From contig JAFGXF010000060.1 of assembly GCA_016936755.1 (NCBI GenBank), forward strand, positions 20,449 through 84,448: 64,000 nt of DNA, read 5' to 3'. Made by a program: the position numbers and the translations under genes. Of the stretch, positions 20,404 to 29,164 are shown piece by piece. The DNA is from Anaerolineaceae bacterium. GTDB taxonomy: Bacteria; Chloroflexota; Anaerolineae; Anaerolineales; Anaerolineaceae. The notes under the pieces are model-generated. The model saw only the letters and a list, made by a program, of their open reading frames with translations. It did no database searches and was not told the origin of the DNA. How positions within the stretch are numbered: position 1 is the first letter of the stretch; each line of letters opens with the position of its first letter.

Positions 20404-20829
20404 TTAATCAAAATCCACGCCTTCATATTTCGATATCATTTTTCGCCAATCTTGTGATACCGGTGTGGTTCTTTCAGTACGATAATCAAAAGAAACCATT
20501 ACTGTTTCAGCTGTTGCCAGAACCTTTCTGCTGTCTTCATCCTCAATCTGGTATTGAAAAGTCAAGCTCTTATTCCCAATAGCTGACACCCTAACCCCAA
20601 CTTTAATGCTTTGGGAAAGCTTGGTGGGCGCCAGATAACTGACATGTGAATCAGCAACGATCAAGTCCAGATCAAGAAATGACTCTCCTGCCCATAAGCC
20701 TATTTCAACAATATATTTTATTCGTGCAAACTCGATAAAGGTTATGTATTTGGCATTATTGACATGTCCTTGAGCATCGATGTCATTATAGCGAATCTGA
20801 ATGGGTTGGTAGAATCTGAATTGTTGCAT
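20404..20829 (-). CDS. Acyl-CoA thioesterase (hotdog, 4HBT family)
   Basis: The 141-residue protein has the 4HBT hotdog pattern: IQIRYNDIDAQGHVNNAKYITFIEFAR, where the aspartate of YNDID is the usual catalytic residue, and a later VRVSAIGNKSLTFQYQIED strand. Such enzymes hydrolyse acyl-CoA esters, often in the FadM/YbgC style. I start it at the ATG at 20829; an upstream ATG at 20880 would add a short basic extension with no conserved look. Substrate is unknown. Confidence 0.85.
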   Translation of the reverse strand: MQQFRFYQPIQIRYNDIDAQGHVNNAKYITFIEFARIKYIVEIGLWAGESFLDLDLIVADSHVSYLAPTKLSQSIKVGVRVSAIGNKSLTFQYQIEDEDSRKVLATAETVMVSFDYRTERTTPVSQDWRKMISKYEGVDFD

Positions 20830-20976
20830 AAGTTGATTATACTGCCTGCCACGGATCCGTATGCAGCGGTAAAAGGTCATTTCGAGTGAATGACCTCTAT
20901 CACTTGCACGTCTCGTGTTTATAAAATATACTAATGCAATCTATATTACCCTTAATACCAAAAAAGGGAGATTATT

Positions 20977-21369
20977 ATGCAAATTACGCGTCAAGCTGAC
21001 TATGCCTTGCGGGCAATGCTTTACCTTGCCCGCCTTGGTCCCAATGAGCGCGCCCCCACAAGTGACATTGCCCATCAACAACACATACCACCCTCGTTTT
21101 TGGCGAAGATCATCTCCCAGTTATCCATCGCTGGTTTAATCCAAACCTCACGTGGAGCGCATGGTGGTGTATCCATGGCCCGCCCAGCTGAAAAAATCTC
21201 ACTTCTTGAGGTCGTGGAGGCTATTGACGGGCCAATCGCCTTGAATGAGTGCACCGGTAATATCGTCACATGTTCGTTTGGCGAAGATTGCCCTTTGCGC
21301 CCAGTCTGGTGTGAAATTCAGGTGGAAATGGTGAGCAAATTACGATCTACCAATTTTGGCCAATTTTAA
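20977..21369 (+). CDS. Rrf2-family transcriptional regulator
   Basis: MQITRQADYALRAMLYLA and the winged helix-turn-helix with RGAHGGVSMARPAEKISLLEVVEAIDG mark an Rrf2 repressor. Three cysteines, C92, C99 and C105, lie where IscR and NsrR hold an Fe-S cluster, so it is likely an iron-sulfur sensor; the spacing (x6, x5) differs slightly from IscR. The length of 130 is normal. AAGGGAG lies eight bases before the ATG. It is followed by a hairpin and then hutI, so its targets may lie elsewhere. Confidence 0.9.
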   Translation: MQITRQADYALRAMLYLARLGPNERAPTSDIAHQQHIPPSFLAKIISQLSIAGLIQTSRGAHGGVSMARPAEKISLLEVVEAIDGPIALNECTGNIVTCSFGEDCPLRPVWCEIQVEMVSKLRSTNFGQF

Positions 21370-21397
21370 TTAATTCAACGATAGTCTCTTCGTCTTT

Positions 21398-21428
21398 GCA
21401 CCTCCCCTGGAAATCTCGAGGGAGGTGC
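21398..21428 (+). terminator. Hairpin after the Rrf2 gene
   Basis: GCACCTCCC (21398-21406) pairs perfectly with GGGAGGTGC (21420-21428) around a 13-base loop, followed by CATTTAATC. The U-tract is weak, so it may be a leaky terminator between the Rrf2 gene and hutI. Confidence 0.55.
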
Positions 21429-21494
21429 CATTTAATCATCTTTTCCTCCTCCCTCTCTGCACAACGCTCCTCATCCATGAGATAATACAACCTG

Positions 21495-22745
21495 ATGCTT
21501 ATACATTCTGCTGCTCAATTATTGACCATCGCTGGTTCCCCCCAACGAGGCCTTCACTTGGGCGAACTCGGAATCATTGAAAATGGTGCGGTACTTATCA
21601 ATGGCGAGACAATCGTCAAGGTGGGAGAGAGTCAAGAGTTACTCAGCCAATACCCGCACGAGTCTCTCTTTGATGCAAGTGGCCTTGTGGTCATGCCTGG
21701 ATTGGTAGATCCCCATACACACCTGCCGTGGGTAGGTGACCGCTCCGATGAATTCGAAATGCGATTGATCGGGAAGAGCTATATGGAAATCATGTCAGCC
21801 GGTGGAGGGATAAACAGCACCGTTGGGGCGACCATTAATAGCAGTTTTGATCAATTGCTCGATGAAACCAGGCAACGGGCAAGGACACTTTTTAATCATG
21901 GAACTACCACTGCAGAGGCCAAGACCGGCTATGGTCTGACGCTCGAAAATGAAATTCGCCTTCTCCAGAGTATTGATACGATTAATCAGGAAGGACCGCT
22001 GGAACTTATTCCAACTTTCCTGGGTGCTCATATCATCCCGCCTGATTACCAAGCTCATCCGGATGACTATGTACAATCCATATGCCTGGATATGCTTCCC
22101 CGCGTAGTTGATTGGTGGCGTACAAAAAACAAAAACGCCGCGTTGCCCTTTGTGGATGTATTCTGTGATCAGGGTGCGTTTTCTATTCAACAAACACAAA
22201 CCATATTTAAAGCAGCCTGTGGGCTTGGTTTTCCTATCAAAATTCATGCAGATGAATTTGCAAATCTGGGTGGTGCACAATTGGCCGTTGCTTTCCATGC
22301 CACCTCGGCGGACCATCTTGTAAAAACCAGCCCCGAAGACATCCAAGCCCTCGCTAAAAGCACAACAGTTGCCGTTTCATTACCATGCACACCTTTTGGT
22401 CTTGGGCACAGCGAATATACACCAGCGCGTGACCTCCTTGCGTCAGATGCCCTGTTCGCACTTGCAAGTGATCTCAATCCGGGGACGGCCTGGTGTGGAA
22501 ACATGCAATTCGTGATCGCCCTTGCCTGCCGGTATATGCATTTAACCCCGGCACAGGCTGTCGCATCCTCCACAATTAATGCTGCAGCAGCTATAAATCT
22601 TGCTGATCGTATTGGATCAATTGAGCCAGGTAAACAGGCGGACTTGATTATTCTATCTGTCAATGATTATCGCCAACTGGCCTATCGCTTCGGGATTAAC
22701 CTTGTCAAAAACGTTATCAAGAAAGGACGGGTATACTCCGTCTGA
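21495..22745 (+). CDS. hutI: Imidazolonepropionase
   Basis: HutI hydrolyses imidazolone-5-propionate to N-formimino-glutamate in histidine breakdown. It is an amidohydrolase with the metal motif VDPHTHLPW, the family stretch SYMEIMSAGGGI, HADEFANLGGAQLA and SDLNPGTAW near the end. The length of 416 is typical. Other hut genes are absent here, so the rest of the pathway must be elsewhere. It starts a run of close + genes (HD hydrolase, methylase, corrinoid protein, MttB). Confidence 0.93.
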   Translation: MLIHSAAQLLTIAGSPQRGLHLGELGIIENGAVLINGETIVKVGESQELLSQYPHESLFDASGLVVMPGLVDPHTHLPWVGDRSDEFEMRLIGKSYMEIMSAGGGINSTVGATINSSFDQLLDETRQRARTLFNHGTTTAEAKTGYGLTLENEIRLLQSIDTINQEGPLELIPTFLGAHIIPPDYQAHPDDYVQSICLDMLPRVVDWWRTKNKNAALPFVDVFCDQGAFSIQQTQTIFKAACGLGFPIKIHADEFANLGGAQLAVAFHATSADHLVKTSPEDIQALAKSTTVAVSLPCTPFGLGHSEYTPARDLLASDALFALASDLNPGTAWCGNMQFVIALACRYMHLTPAQAVASSTINAAAAINLADRIGSIEPGKQADLIILSVNDYRQLAYRFGINLVKNVIKKGRVYSV

Positions 22746-22753
22746 TTTCAACT

Positions 22754-23398
22754 ATGCCTACGCCCGAACAAGCCCGTGCCTGGTTGCCTCTTGATGACCC
22801 TGTGCATGATTACGATCATGTCATGCGGGTTTACAGCATGGCAGAAATCATTGCCAAGGAAGAGGGCGCAGATCTGGAAATCGTTCGAGCGGCTGCCTTA
22901 CTGCATGATGCCGTTGGGAGCACACCAAATGCCCAGCCTGCGTCGCACCGGAATAACCACCATGGCAACTCAGCTGAATATGCGCTTGTTGTGTTAAAAC
23001 AGGAGGGCTGGTCGGATGATCGAATCAAGGCCGTCCAGCATTGCATCCGTGCACACCGATTCCGGTTTACCACAGAGCGACCAGAAACCATTGAAGCAAA
23101 AGTTCTATACGATGCCGACAAACTGGATGTGTTGGGAGCAATCGGTGCCGCCCGGACTATCGCTTACGCAATCCTCGCCGGTCAACCTGTATACGCCCAG
23201 CCATCAGAAAAATTTCTTAAGACTGGCACGAAAGAACCCGGTGAACCTCACAGCTCTTATCACGAGTTCTTATTTAAACTGATTAAAGTCAAAGACACTT
23301 TGCATACTGAGACTGCTCGAAGAATTGCGGCTGCCCGACACGATTTTTTAGTTGCTTATTACCAGGAACTGGTTGCTGAAGCCTCTGGTGAGAAGTGA
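22754..23398 (+). CDS. HD-domain phosphohydrolase
   Basis: The 214-residue protein has the HD metal ligands in HDYDHVMRVYSMAE and ALLHDAVGS, then YDADKLDVLGAIGAARTI, as in the YedJ/PA2617-like uncharacterised hydrolases. Such enzymes remove phosphate from nucleotides or related compounds. It starts 8 bases after hutI and precedes the DNA methylase. The exact substrate cannot be told. Confidence 0.85.
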   Translation: MPTPEQARAWLPLDDPVHDYDHVMRVYSMAEIIAKEEGADLEIVRAAALLHDAVGSTPNAQPASHRNNHHGNSAEYALVVLKQEGWSDDRIKAVQHCIRAHRFRFTTERPETIEAKVLYDADKLDVLGAIGAARTIAYAILAGQPVYAQPSEKFLKTGTKEPGEPHSSYHEFLFKLIKVKDTLHTETARRIAAARHDFLVAYYQELVAEASGEK

Positions 23399-23449
23399 AC
23401 TCAACAGAAATCCGTTCTATACTTGATCGTCTGCAAAAAGGTCATTCAA

Positions 23450-24589
23450 ATGGATAAAGGTTTGATTAAAGCATCAGATAATCGCACTCTTCCCATCGAC
23501 CAGATCATCCATGGGAACTGCTTGACGGTCATGCCGACTTTCCCGGATGCAAGCATTGACACGGTTTTCGTGGACCCCCCCTACAATCTACGGCTAAGCA
23601 GGGATCTTTGGCGCCCCAATCGTACCCGCGTGGAAGCGGTCACAGATGAGTGGGATCAATTCAATGATTACTCGGACTACGATGTGTTTACCCGTCAATG
23701 GGTTGCGGAATGCCGCCGGGTATTAAAGCCGGGCGGAACATTATGGGCAATCGGGACTTACCATAACATTCACCGTATCGGAACAATTCTCCAGGATATG
23801 GATTTCTGGATACTGAACGACATTGTCTGGATCAAGACCAATCCGATGCCCAATTTCCATGGCGTGCGATTTACCAATGCCCATGAGATCCTTATCTGGG
23901 CACAGAAACAGCGTAATTCGAAAACACCATTTAACTACCTGACTGCCAAATCCTTAAATGATGGTTTACAAATGCGAAGTGATTGGTTAATGCCAACCTG
24001 TGTTGGAAAAGAGCGCATTAAAAAGTCAGGGAAACGGGCTCATCCCACGCAAAAACCTGTGGGTCTTTTATATCGAATTCTGATTTCAAGCACACGGCCA
24101 GGTGATATTGTCCTGGATCCATTTTTTGGAACCGGAACGACTGGCCTGGTAGCTGATCAGTTGAAACGCCACTGGATCGGTATTGAGAAAGATATAGCAT
24201 ATGTTGAACTGGCACAGGAACGTATCCGCGCTGGCTCTCATCCGGATGCCAATCCCGCGCTATATTCTCTTGCCGAGAAACGGCAGCAGCAACGCATTCC
24301 ATTCGGTACACTGCTTGAGAATGGGCTACTACACCCGGGTCAGGAATTGTTCTTTGATAACAAAGATGGTCCTGTCGCGACGGTCCATTCTGACGGGTCT
24401 TTGCTTTGTGGAAGTCTTCGTGGCACTATCCATACATTGGGCCGCCAACTGCTCCAAGCGCCTTGCAATGGCTGGGTTCACTGGTTATACATGGATACTA
24501 AAAGTGGGCAGTTGCAAAGCATTGATGAACTGCGACAATCGCTTTTATCGAACTCTTTGAACCCTCGCGCAATATCTATAGACGATTAA
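23450..24589 (+). CDS. DNA adenine-N6 methyltransferase, HinfI/CcrM-like, with C-terminal RAMA domain
   Basis: The enzyme transfers a methyl group from SAM to adenine in DNA. DPPY lies at residues 42-45 and the SAM-binding DPFFGTGTTG near 225, in the beta-class order. The central part (DEWDQFNDY, FWILNDIVWIKTNPMPNF, NAHEILIW, GKERIKKSGKRAHPTQKP) closely follows M.HinfI and CcrM, which methylate GANTC. The C-terminal about 100 residues resemble the RAMA domain of that group. The ATG at 23450 has AAGG upstream. No restriction gene is next to it, so it is an orphan methylase. Confidence 0.9.
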   Translation: MDKGLIKASDNRTLPIDQIIHGNCLTVMPTFPDASIDTVFVDPPYNLRLSRDLWRPNRTRVEAVTDEWDQFNDYSDYDVFTRQWVAECRRVLKPGGTLWAIGTYHNIHRIGTILQDMDFWILNDIVWIKTNPMPNFHGVRFTNAHEILIWAQKQRNSKTPFNYLTAKSLNDGLQMRSDWLMPTCVGKERIKKSGKRAHPTQKPVGLLYRILISSTRPGDIVLDPFFGTGTTGLVADQLKRHWIGIEKDIAYVELAQERIRAGSHPDANPALYSLAEKRQQQRIPFGTLLENGLLHPGQELFFDNKDGPVATVHSDGSLLCGSLRGTIHTLGRQLLQAPCNGWVHWLYMDTKSGQLQSIDELRQSLLSNSLNPRAISIDD

Positions 24590-24610
24590 TGGGTCAAGAA
24601 GGAATAACGA

Positions 24611-25261
24611 ATGAATCAAGCCCACTTTGAAAAAATGTCTCAAAGCATAGTCAATGGGGATCCCGTACTGGCAACTTCCCTTGCTCAAAATGCCCTTGAT
24701 ATGGGAATCGACCCGCTGGATGCAATCACTCAAGGATTTGTGGTTGGTGTGGACCTGGTTGGCGCGGCTTTTTCCAAAGGGGATGCATATCTCCCCGAAC
24801 TCGTTATGGCAGGCGAGGCCATGAAAGCGGCGGTTGCTGTCCTTGAGCCAGAAATGCATCGCCGTGGTACAGAAAGAAAAACCTTGGGGAAAATCGTACT
24901 GGCCACTGTTGAGGGTGATATACATGAAATCGGTAAATCTCTGGTAGGCACGATGCTTTCTGCTGCAGGTTTTGAGGTGTTTGACCTTGGTGTCAATGTG
25001 TCCACTGCAAAGATCATTGAAAAAAGCAAGGAAGTTAAAGCAGATATCATTGGTTTAAGCGCTCTATTGACTACAACCATGGTCAAACAAAAAGAAGTGA
25101 TTAACTCTCTTATTAATGCCGGGTTGCGTTCGGCGGTGAAAGTCATGGTAGGTGGAGCTCCTGTTACCCGTGAATGGGTTGAACAGATCCAAGCAGATGG
25201 GTACAGTGAGGATGCTATCGGTGCTGTGGATATCGCCAGACAACTGGTGGGTCTATCCTGA
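24611..25261 (+). CDS. Corrinoid (B12-binding) protein for methyl transfer
   Basis: This 216-residue protein has an N-terminal helical cap (residues 1-85) and a cobalamin-binding Rossmann domain with D103-x-H105-x-x-G108 (EGDIHEIGKS), then GLSALLTTTM and VGGAPVT. It matches the MtmC/MtbC/MttC group, which carries the methyl group between a substrate-specific methyltransferase and tetrahydrofolate or coenzyme M. AAGGAA precedes the ATG. It lies 11 bases before the MttB-family gene, its likely partner. Confidence 0.92.
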   Translation: MNQAHFEKMSQSIVNGDPVLATSLAQNALDMGIDPLDAITQGFVVGVDLVGAAFSKGDAYLPELVMAGEAMKAAVAVLEPEMHRRGTERKTLGKIVLATVEGDIHEIGKSLVGTMLSAAGFEVFDLGVNVSTAKIIEKSKEVKADIIGLSALLTTTMVKQKEVINSLINAGLRSAVKVMVGGAPVTREWVEQIQADGYSEDAIGAVDIARQLVGLS

Positions 25262-25272
25262 TCGGTTTTATC

Positions 25273-26745
25273 ATGCCCAAAGCCATAAAATCCATTACCA
25301 ATCCAAAGCTAAGCATTAATATTCTGTCCGACGAAGAGGTCCTCCAGATCCATCAGGCGACCCTGCACACCATAGAATCCGTCGGGGTGCGTTTTCCATC
25401 TCAGAAAGCCCTGTCATTATGGCGGGAATTCGGTGCCCAAGTTGACCCTGGAACACAGATCGTCAAGGTGAATTCAGACATAATTGAATCAGCTCTCAAG
25501 AACGCCCCTCCTGCTTATGTTTTAGGTGCAAGGACTCGTGAACAAGCTTGTCCTTTGGATGGCAACCACGTGTTCCTGGCAACAGATGGTTGTGGCGTGG
25601 AAGTGATTGATATCAATACAGGTAAGCGTAGACCCTCCTGTCTTCAGGATGTGGCAGATATTGCCCGCGTTGCCGATGGAACGGAAGAAATAGGTTTCCA
25701 CTGGGTGGCATTATCCGCTCAGGATAAACCCGCCGAAACCCGTGGATTACATGAGATCCGAGCGGTCTGGCAAAATTCGACAAAACATATTCAAACTGAA
25801 AGTATTTACAGCGAAGCCGAGGCACATGTGGCGGTTGAAATGGCATCTGCCGTCGCTGGTAGTGCCCAGGCATTGCGTGAACAGCCCGTCCTGTCAATAA
25901 TGCAATGCACCGCCTCTCCTCTCGGGCAGGATGGTGGCAGCATAGAGGCTGCGCTGATCGCTGCAGAAGCCGGCATCCCGATTGGGTTTATGACCATGAC
26001 GGCAAATCTGACCACCGGCCCCGCAACGCTGGCCGGTAATCTGGTGGTCGGTAATGCCGAAGTGCTCACCGCCCTCGCTTTGATCCAGTTGGCATATCCA
26101 GGCGTGCCGATATTTTATGCGGCAGCGCAAACGGCATCAGACCTTCGTACCGGTGCATATACGGGTGGCGGACCAGAGGATTTTCTGTATGGGGCGGCGA
26201 CCAACCGTCTGGCCAACTTTTACAACGTTCCATTGTCCATGGGTGCTTTTGCCACCGGTGCCAAGGAACCAAACTGGCAGGCTGGTTTGGAGAACAGCCT
26301 CTCTGCCTTCATGGCCTGTGTATCGATGTCAGATATGTTGCTGGGTGCCGGGTTTTTACATGGTAGTCGCATCTGGTCCTATGCCCAAATGATGCTGGAT
26401 TGCGAGATATTTTCAATCATCCATAAAATGATGGCCGGTATCGAGGTGAATGATGAGACCTTGGCGCTGGATACCATTGCCTCTGCGGGGCCTGGTGGTA
26501 ATTTCCTGACGCAAGCCCACACGCTGAAACATATGCGCGAGTTATTCCTGCCCAAATTCATGGACCGCCGTCCTTACAATACCTGGGAAGAAAAAGGAGA
26601 TGATGCCCGTACCTGGGCACTGGATCGAGCGCGACAAACCCTGGAAAACCACTTTCCAGAACCATTGGATCCAAAACTGGATGCGGCGTTGGAGGAAATG
26701 ATCCTGGGGCTGGAAGGTAACACAGAACATACACAAAGGGCTTGA
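25273..26745 (+). CDS. MttB-family (trimethylamine methyltransferase-like) protein without pyrrolysine
   Basis: The protein is a TIM-barrel methyltransferase of the COG5598 family (HQATLHTIESVGVRF at the N-terminus, QALREQPVLSIMQCTASPL and GPGGNFLTQAHTLKHMRELF towards the end). The full 490-residue frame is open without an amber codon, so it is a non-pyrrolysine member like the glycine betaine methyltransferase MtgB. Members of this type demethylate quaternary amines such as betaine, proline betaine or carnitine. With the adjacent corrinoid protein it forms a methyl-transfer module; the substrate is unknown. Confidence 0.85.
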   Translation: MPKAIKSITNPKLSINILSDEEVLQIHQATLHTIESVGVRFPSQKALSLWREFGAQVDPGTQIVKVNSDIIESALKNAPPAYVLGARTREQACPLDGNHVFLATDGCGVEVIDINTGKRRPSCLQDVADIARVADGTEEIGFHWVALSAQDKPAETRGLHEIRAVWQNSTKHIQTESIYSEAEAHVAVEMASAVAGSAQALREQPVLSIMQCTASPLGQDGGSIEAALIAAEAGIPIGFMTMTANLTTGPATLAGNLVVGNAEVLTALALIQLAYPGVPIFYAAAQTASDLRTGAYTGGGPEDFLYGAATNRLANFYNVPLSMGAFATGAKEPNWQAGLENSLSAFMACVSMSDMLLGAGFLHGSRIWSYAQMMLDCEIFSIIHKMMAGIEVNDETLALDTIASAGPGGNFLTQAHTLKHMRELFLPKFMDRRPYNTWEEKGDDARTWALDRARQTLENHFPEPLDPKLDAALEEMILGLEGNTEHTQRA

Positions 26746-26785
26746 GCTTTTATTTAGAATAATCCAATTCATGAGCAGCACATAA

Positions 26786-26947
26786 TCACCACGAACCCTT
26801 TTTACAAATTAATCCTCCCATTTTGTGCCTTTCAAATCTATTCCGGTTACCAGATACCCTAATTAATTTTCCATCCTCAGGTATGTCCTCATCAGACACA
26901 CGGCTAAAACCAATTTCCGTTCTGTTATCGTCATATAAAACCCTCAT
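26786..26947 (-). CDS. Possible small protein of 53 residues
   Basis: On the minus strand an ATG at 26947 opens a frame to the TGA at 26786-26788. The product begins MRVLYDDNRTEIGFSRVSDE and is acidic, then basic, with alternating patterns like a real small protein. There is no clear ribosome-binding site. It occupies most of the 255-base gap between the MttB-family gene and the next gene. It could also be chance or a remnant; I do not recognise it. Confidence 0.25.
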   Translation of the reverse strand: MRVLYDDNRTEIGFSRVSDEDIPEDGKLIRVSGNRNRFERHKMGGLICKKGSW

Positions 26948-27000
26948 ACCAATCGATAGTTAAAGCGGAGCCTGGCGTGTCTATCATTCTGGTTTTCTAT

Positions 27001-27885
27001 TTATCCTGCTTCCTTCAATGCTCGTGCGATTGCTGACACATGCTCAGGCGTGTTCCCGCAGCAGCCTCCCACCACCTGTGCGCCCATCTCTTTATACCTC
27101 ACCGCGACCGCCCCCATTATCTCCGGTGTAACATCATAAATAGAACTTCCATCCACCAGATGTGGCAGTCCAGCATTTGGTTTAATCCATAAAGGCATAT
27201 CCGGCTGTGCCTCCCGGTATTCACGGACGACCAGCTCCATGTTCTCCAAGCTGGTGCCACAGTTTGCGCCGACCATGTCCGCGCCTATATCTGCATAATG
27301 ACGAATGACTTCCGCCGCTTTTAGACCCATCATGGTTCGGGTACCGCGGTCATAACTGAAGCTGACCACCACGGGTAGTTTTGTGGCAGACCGCGCAGCA
27401 GCATAAGCCGCATCAGCTTCTTCCAATGAAAACATGGTCTCGATCACAAGAAGATCAACGCCTCCTTCTGCAAGTGCCGTTGCTTGTTGTCTATAAGCTT
27501 CAGTCACTTGCGCAGGCTGGAGCGGTCCATAAGGCTGCATGAGTTGACCGGTGGGTCCCATTGAGCCGCCCACCAGTACCCCTTTTCCTTTCAAAGCTGC
27601 CTGGCGTGCAATGTTAACCGCTTTCAAGTTCATCTCAACAACTTGGTTGCCATACACCGATTCCTTCATGCGAAGGGCGGTACCCCCAAATGTGCAAGTC
27701 AGGATGATGTCCGAGCCAGCATCTACGAATTGCCCAGCCAGTTCAAGTAGCATCTTCGGGTTTTCCATGACCAAATTCTCGGGTGGCACGCCCGGCTTCA
27801 AACCCATGCGTTGCAAATTGGTACCTGTTGCACCATCTGCAACCAGTACTTTGCCTTTTTTAATTCTATCGATAAATTCTGTCAT
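27001..27885 (-). CDS. Homocysteine S-methyltransferase family protein
   Basis: The protein is a zinc-dependent TIM-barrel methyltransferase of the Pfam S-methyl_trans family: VADGATGTNLQRMGL at the start, NCGTSLENM in the middle and the paired zinc cysteines in GGCCGNTPEH at the end. It moves methyl groups to homocysteine or, in corrinoid systems, to or from tetrahydrofolate carriers. GAGGAG lies six bases before the ATG at 27885 (294 residues). It faces the corrinoid/MttB pair and may accept their methyl group. No B12-binding or pterin domain is fused to it. Confidence 0.88.
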   Translation of the reverse strand: MTEFIDRIKKGKVLVADGATGTNLQRMGLKPGVPPENLVMENPKMLLELAGQFVDAGSDIILTCTFGGTALRMKESVYGNQVVEMNLKAVNIARQAALKGKGVLVGGSMGPTGQLMQPYGPLQPAQVTEAYRQQATALAEGGVDLLVIETMFSLEEADAAYAAARSATKLPVVVSFSYDRGTRTMMGLKAAEVIRHYADIGADMVGANCGTSLENMELVVREYREAQPDMPLWIKPNAGLPHLVDGSSIYDVTPEIMGAVAVRYKEMGAQVVGGCCGNTPEHVSAIARALKEAG

Positions 27886-27942
27886 GTTTACTCCTCGGGA
27901 TATGCTTGTGTTAATCAAATTATATGCCGATTAAAGCAAAGC

Positions 27943-27973
27943 TTGCGCCGGTCGCAATCCCCTTCCGGCGCAA
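27943..27973 (-). terminator. Hairpin downstream of ssb
   Basis: TTGCGCCGG (27943-27951) and CCGGCGCAA (27965-27973) form a perfect 9-bp stem with a 13-base loop. On the minus strand it follows the ssb stop and is trailed by GCTTTGCTTTAA. Confidence 0.5.
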
Positions 27974-28008
27974 TACCTTATACTGTTTAGGGGTGTATAT
28001 TTATTCCA

Positions 28009-28392
28009 CTATGATTCTTCAGCTTCTTCCGGTGCCGCAACTGGCTCTTCTTCCTCTTCGGCCTCACGCCATTCGAGCATCTGCATCTGCGATAGGATCA
28101 CCTTGGTAAAATAACGAGTATCACCGTTATGATCGTATTTATCTGTCCGCATTCGTCCTTCCAGATAGACCAATTGGCCTTTATGCAAATATTTCTCACA
28201 GATATCTCCCAACTTGCTCCATGCTTCGATATTGAACCAATCGGTCAGGGTCTTGATCTCCCCCTGCTTATCCTTCCAGCGATGACCAACGGCCACCGAG
28301 AAAGTGACAACTTTTCGATTTCCTGCCGTGGTACGTGTTTCCGGATCCTTCCCCAGTCTTCCAATCAATTGAATCCTGTTTAGTGACGCCAT
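28009..28392 (-). CDS. ssb: Single-stranded DNA-binding protein (first of two)
   Basis: The OB-fold is clear: MASLNRIQLIGRLGKDPETR, VVTFSVAVGHRW, DWFNIEAWSKLGDICEKYLHKGQLVYLEGRM. The acidic tail (AEEEEEPVAAPEEAEES) lacks the usual hydrophobic DIPF tip that binds partner proteins. The gene has AGGAGG before its ATG. A second, more classical ssb lies at 40174-40590. This copy may have a specialised role. Confidence 0.93.
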   Translation of the reverse strand: MASLNRIQLIGRLGKDPETRTTAGNRKVVTFSVAVGHRWKDKQGEIKTLTDWFNIEAWSKLGDICEKYLHKGQLVYLEGRMRTDKYDHNGDTRYFTKVILSQMQMLEWREAEEEEEPVAAPEEAEES

Positions 28393-28525
28393 GCATTCCT
28401 CCTGAGATATGGGTTGGCTGCGATGCGTCTGTTTTGAATCTGCAAAAAATCAAGTATGGTATATTTAGTTTAGATCAATTCGCATGGGTGTCAAGCGATT
28501 GGTTAATTGAAGTCGTGGAGCATGC

Positions 28526-29161
28526 ATGTATATTGCTATTGAGGGTGTAATAGGGGTTGGCAAGACCACTCTGGCCAGACTGCTTCAGCCACACTATAAG
28601 GCTGAGTTGTTGTTGGAGGTTTTCGAGGAAAACCCCTTCTTGAGCGACTTTTACAATGATCGCAAGCGATACGCTTTTCAAACCCAAATCTTCTTTCTTT
28701 TAAGTCGCTACCATCAACAACGTCGTGCAACAACAGCTGTACAGGAACATAAATGCAATTTAATCTCTGATTACACCTTCGACAAAGATGCTTTGTTTGC
28801 ACGTGTCAATCTGATGGGCGATGAACTGGAAATGTACAACCGAGTTCACCAGGCCTTGGCAGAGAAAATTTCCAGCCCAGACCTGATGGTTTATTTGAAA
28901 GCAGACACTGAGGTATTAATGCAACGCATCGCCTCTCGCGATCGTTCATATGAGCGTACGATGGAACGTGAATATATTTGTCAACTCAACCAGGCGTATG
29001 ATTCGTTTTTTACGTCACCACCAGAGAACGCTCGGACTCTGGTTATCGATACCAATGACTTAAACATCATCAGTCGATTAGAGGATTTGATATCCATCGA
29101 TCAGCGAATTAAACAGGCTCTCCACCTTCCACCCTATCAAACCGAGTTGCCACTCAAATAG
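28526..29161 (+). CDS. Deoxynucleoside kinase (dAK/dGK family), copy 1
   Basis: The enzyme phosphorylates deoxynucleosides for salvage. The P-loop GVIGVGKTTLARLL lies at residues 7-20, with FYNDRKRYAFQTQIFFL, the DYTFDKDALFA segment and the lid with RSYERTMEREY, all typical of the Dak/Dgk family. The length of 211 is normal. GGAG lies upstream of the ATG. It precedes a nucleotidyltransferase-like gene by 3 bases. A homologue at 30834-31520 faces it across the putative origin. Confidence 0.92.
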   Translation: MYIAIEGVIGVGKTTLARLLQPHYKAELLLEVFEENPFLSDFYNDRKRYAFQTQIFFLLSRYHQQRRATTAVQEHKCNLISDYTFDKDALFARVNLMGDELEMYNRVHQALAEKISSPDLMVYLKADTEVLMQRIASRDRSYERTMEREYICQLNQAYDSFFTSPPENARTLVIDTNDLNIISRLEDLISIDQRIKQALHLPPYQTELPLK

Positions 29162-29164
29162 AAC

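Noticed and set aside
25273-26745. Pyrrolysine-containing MttB
   Set aside because: The frame runs the full family length with no in-frame TAG.
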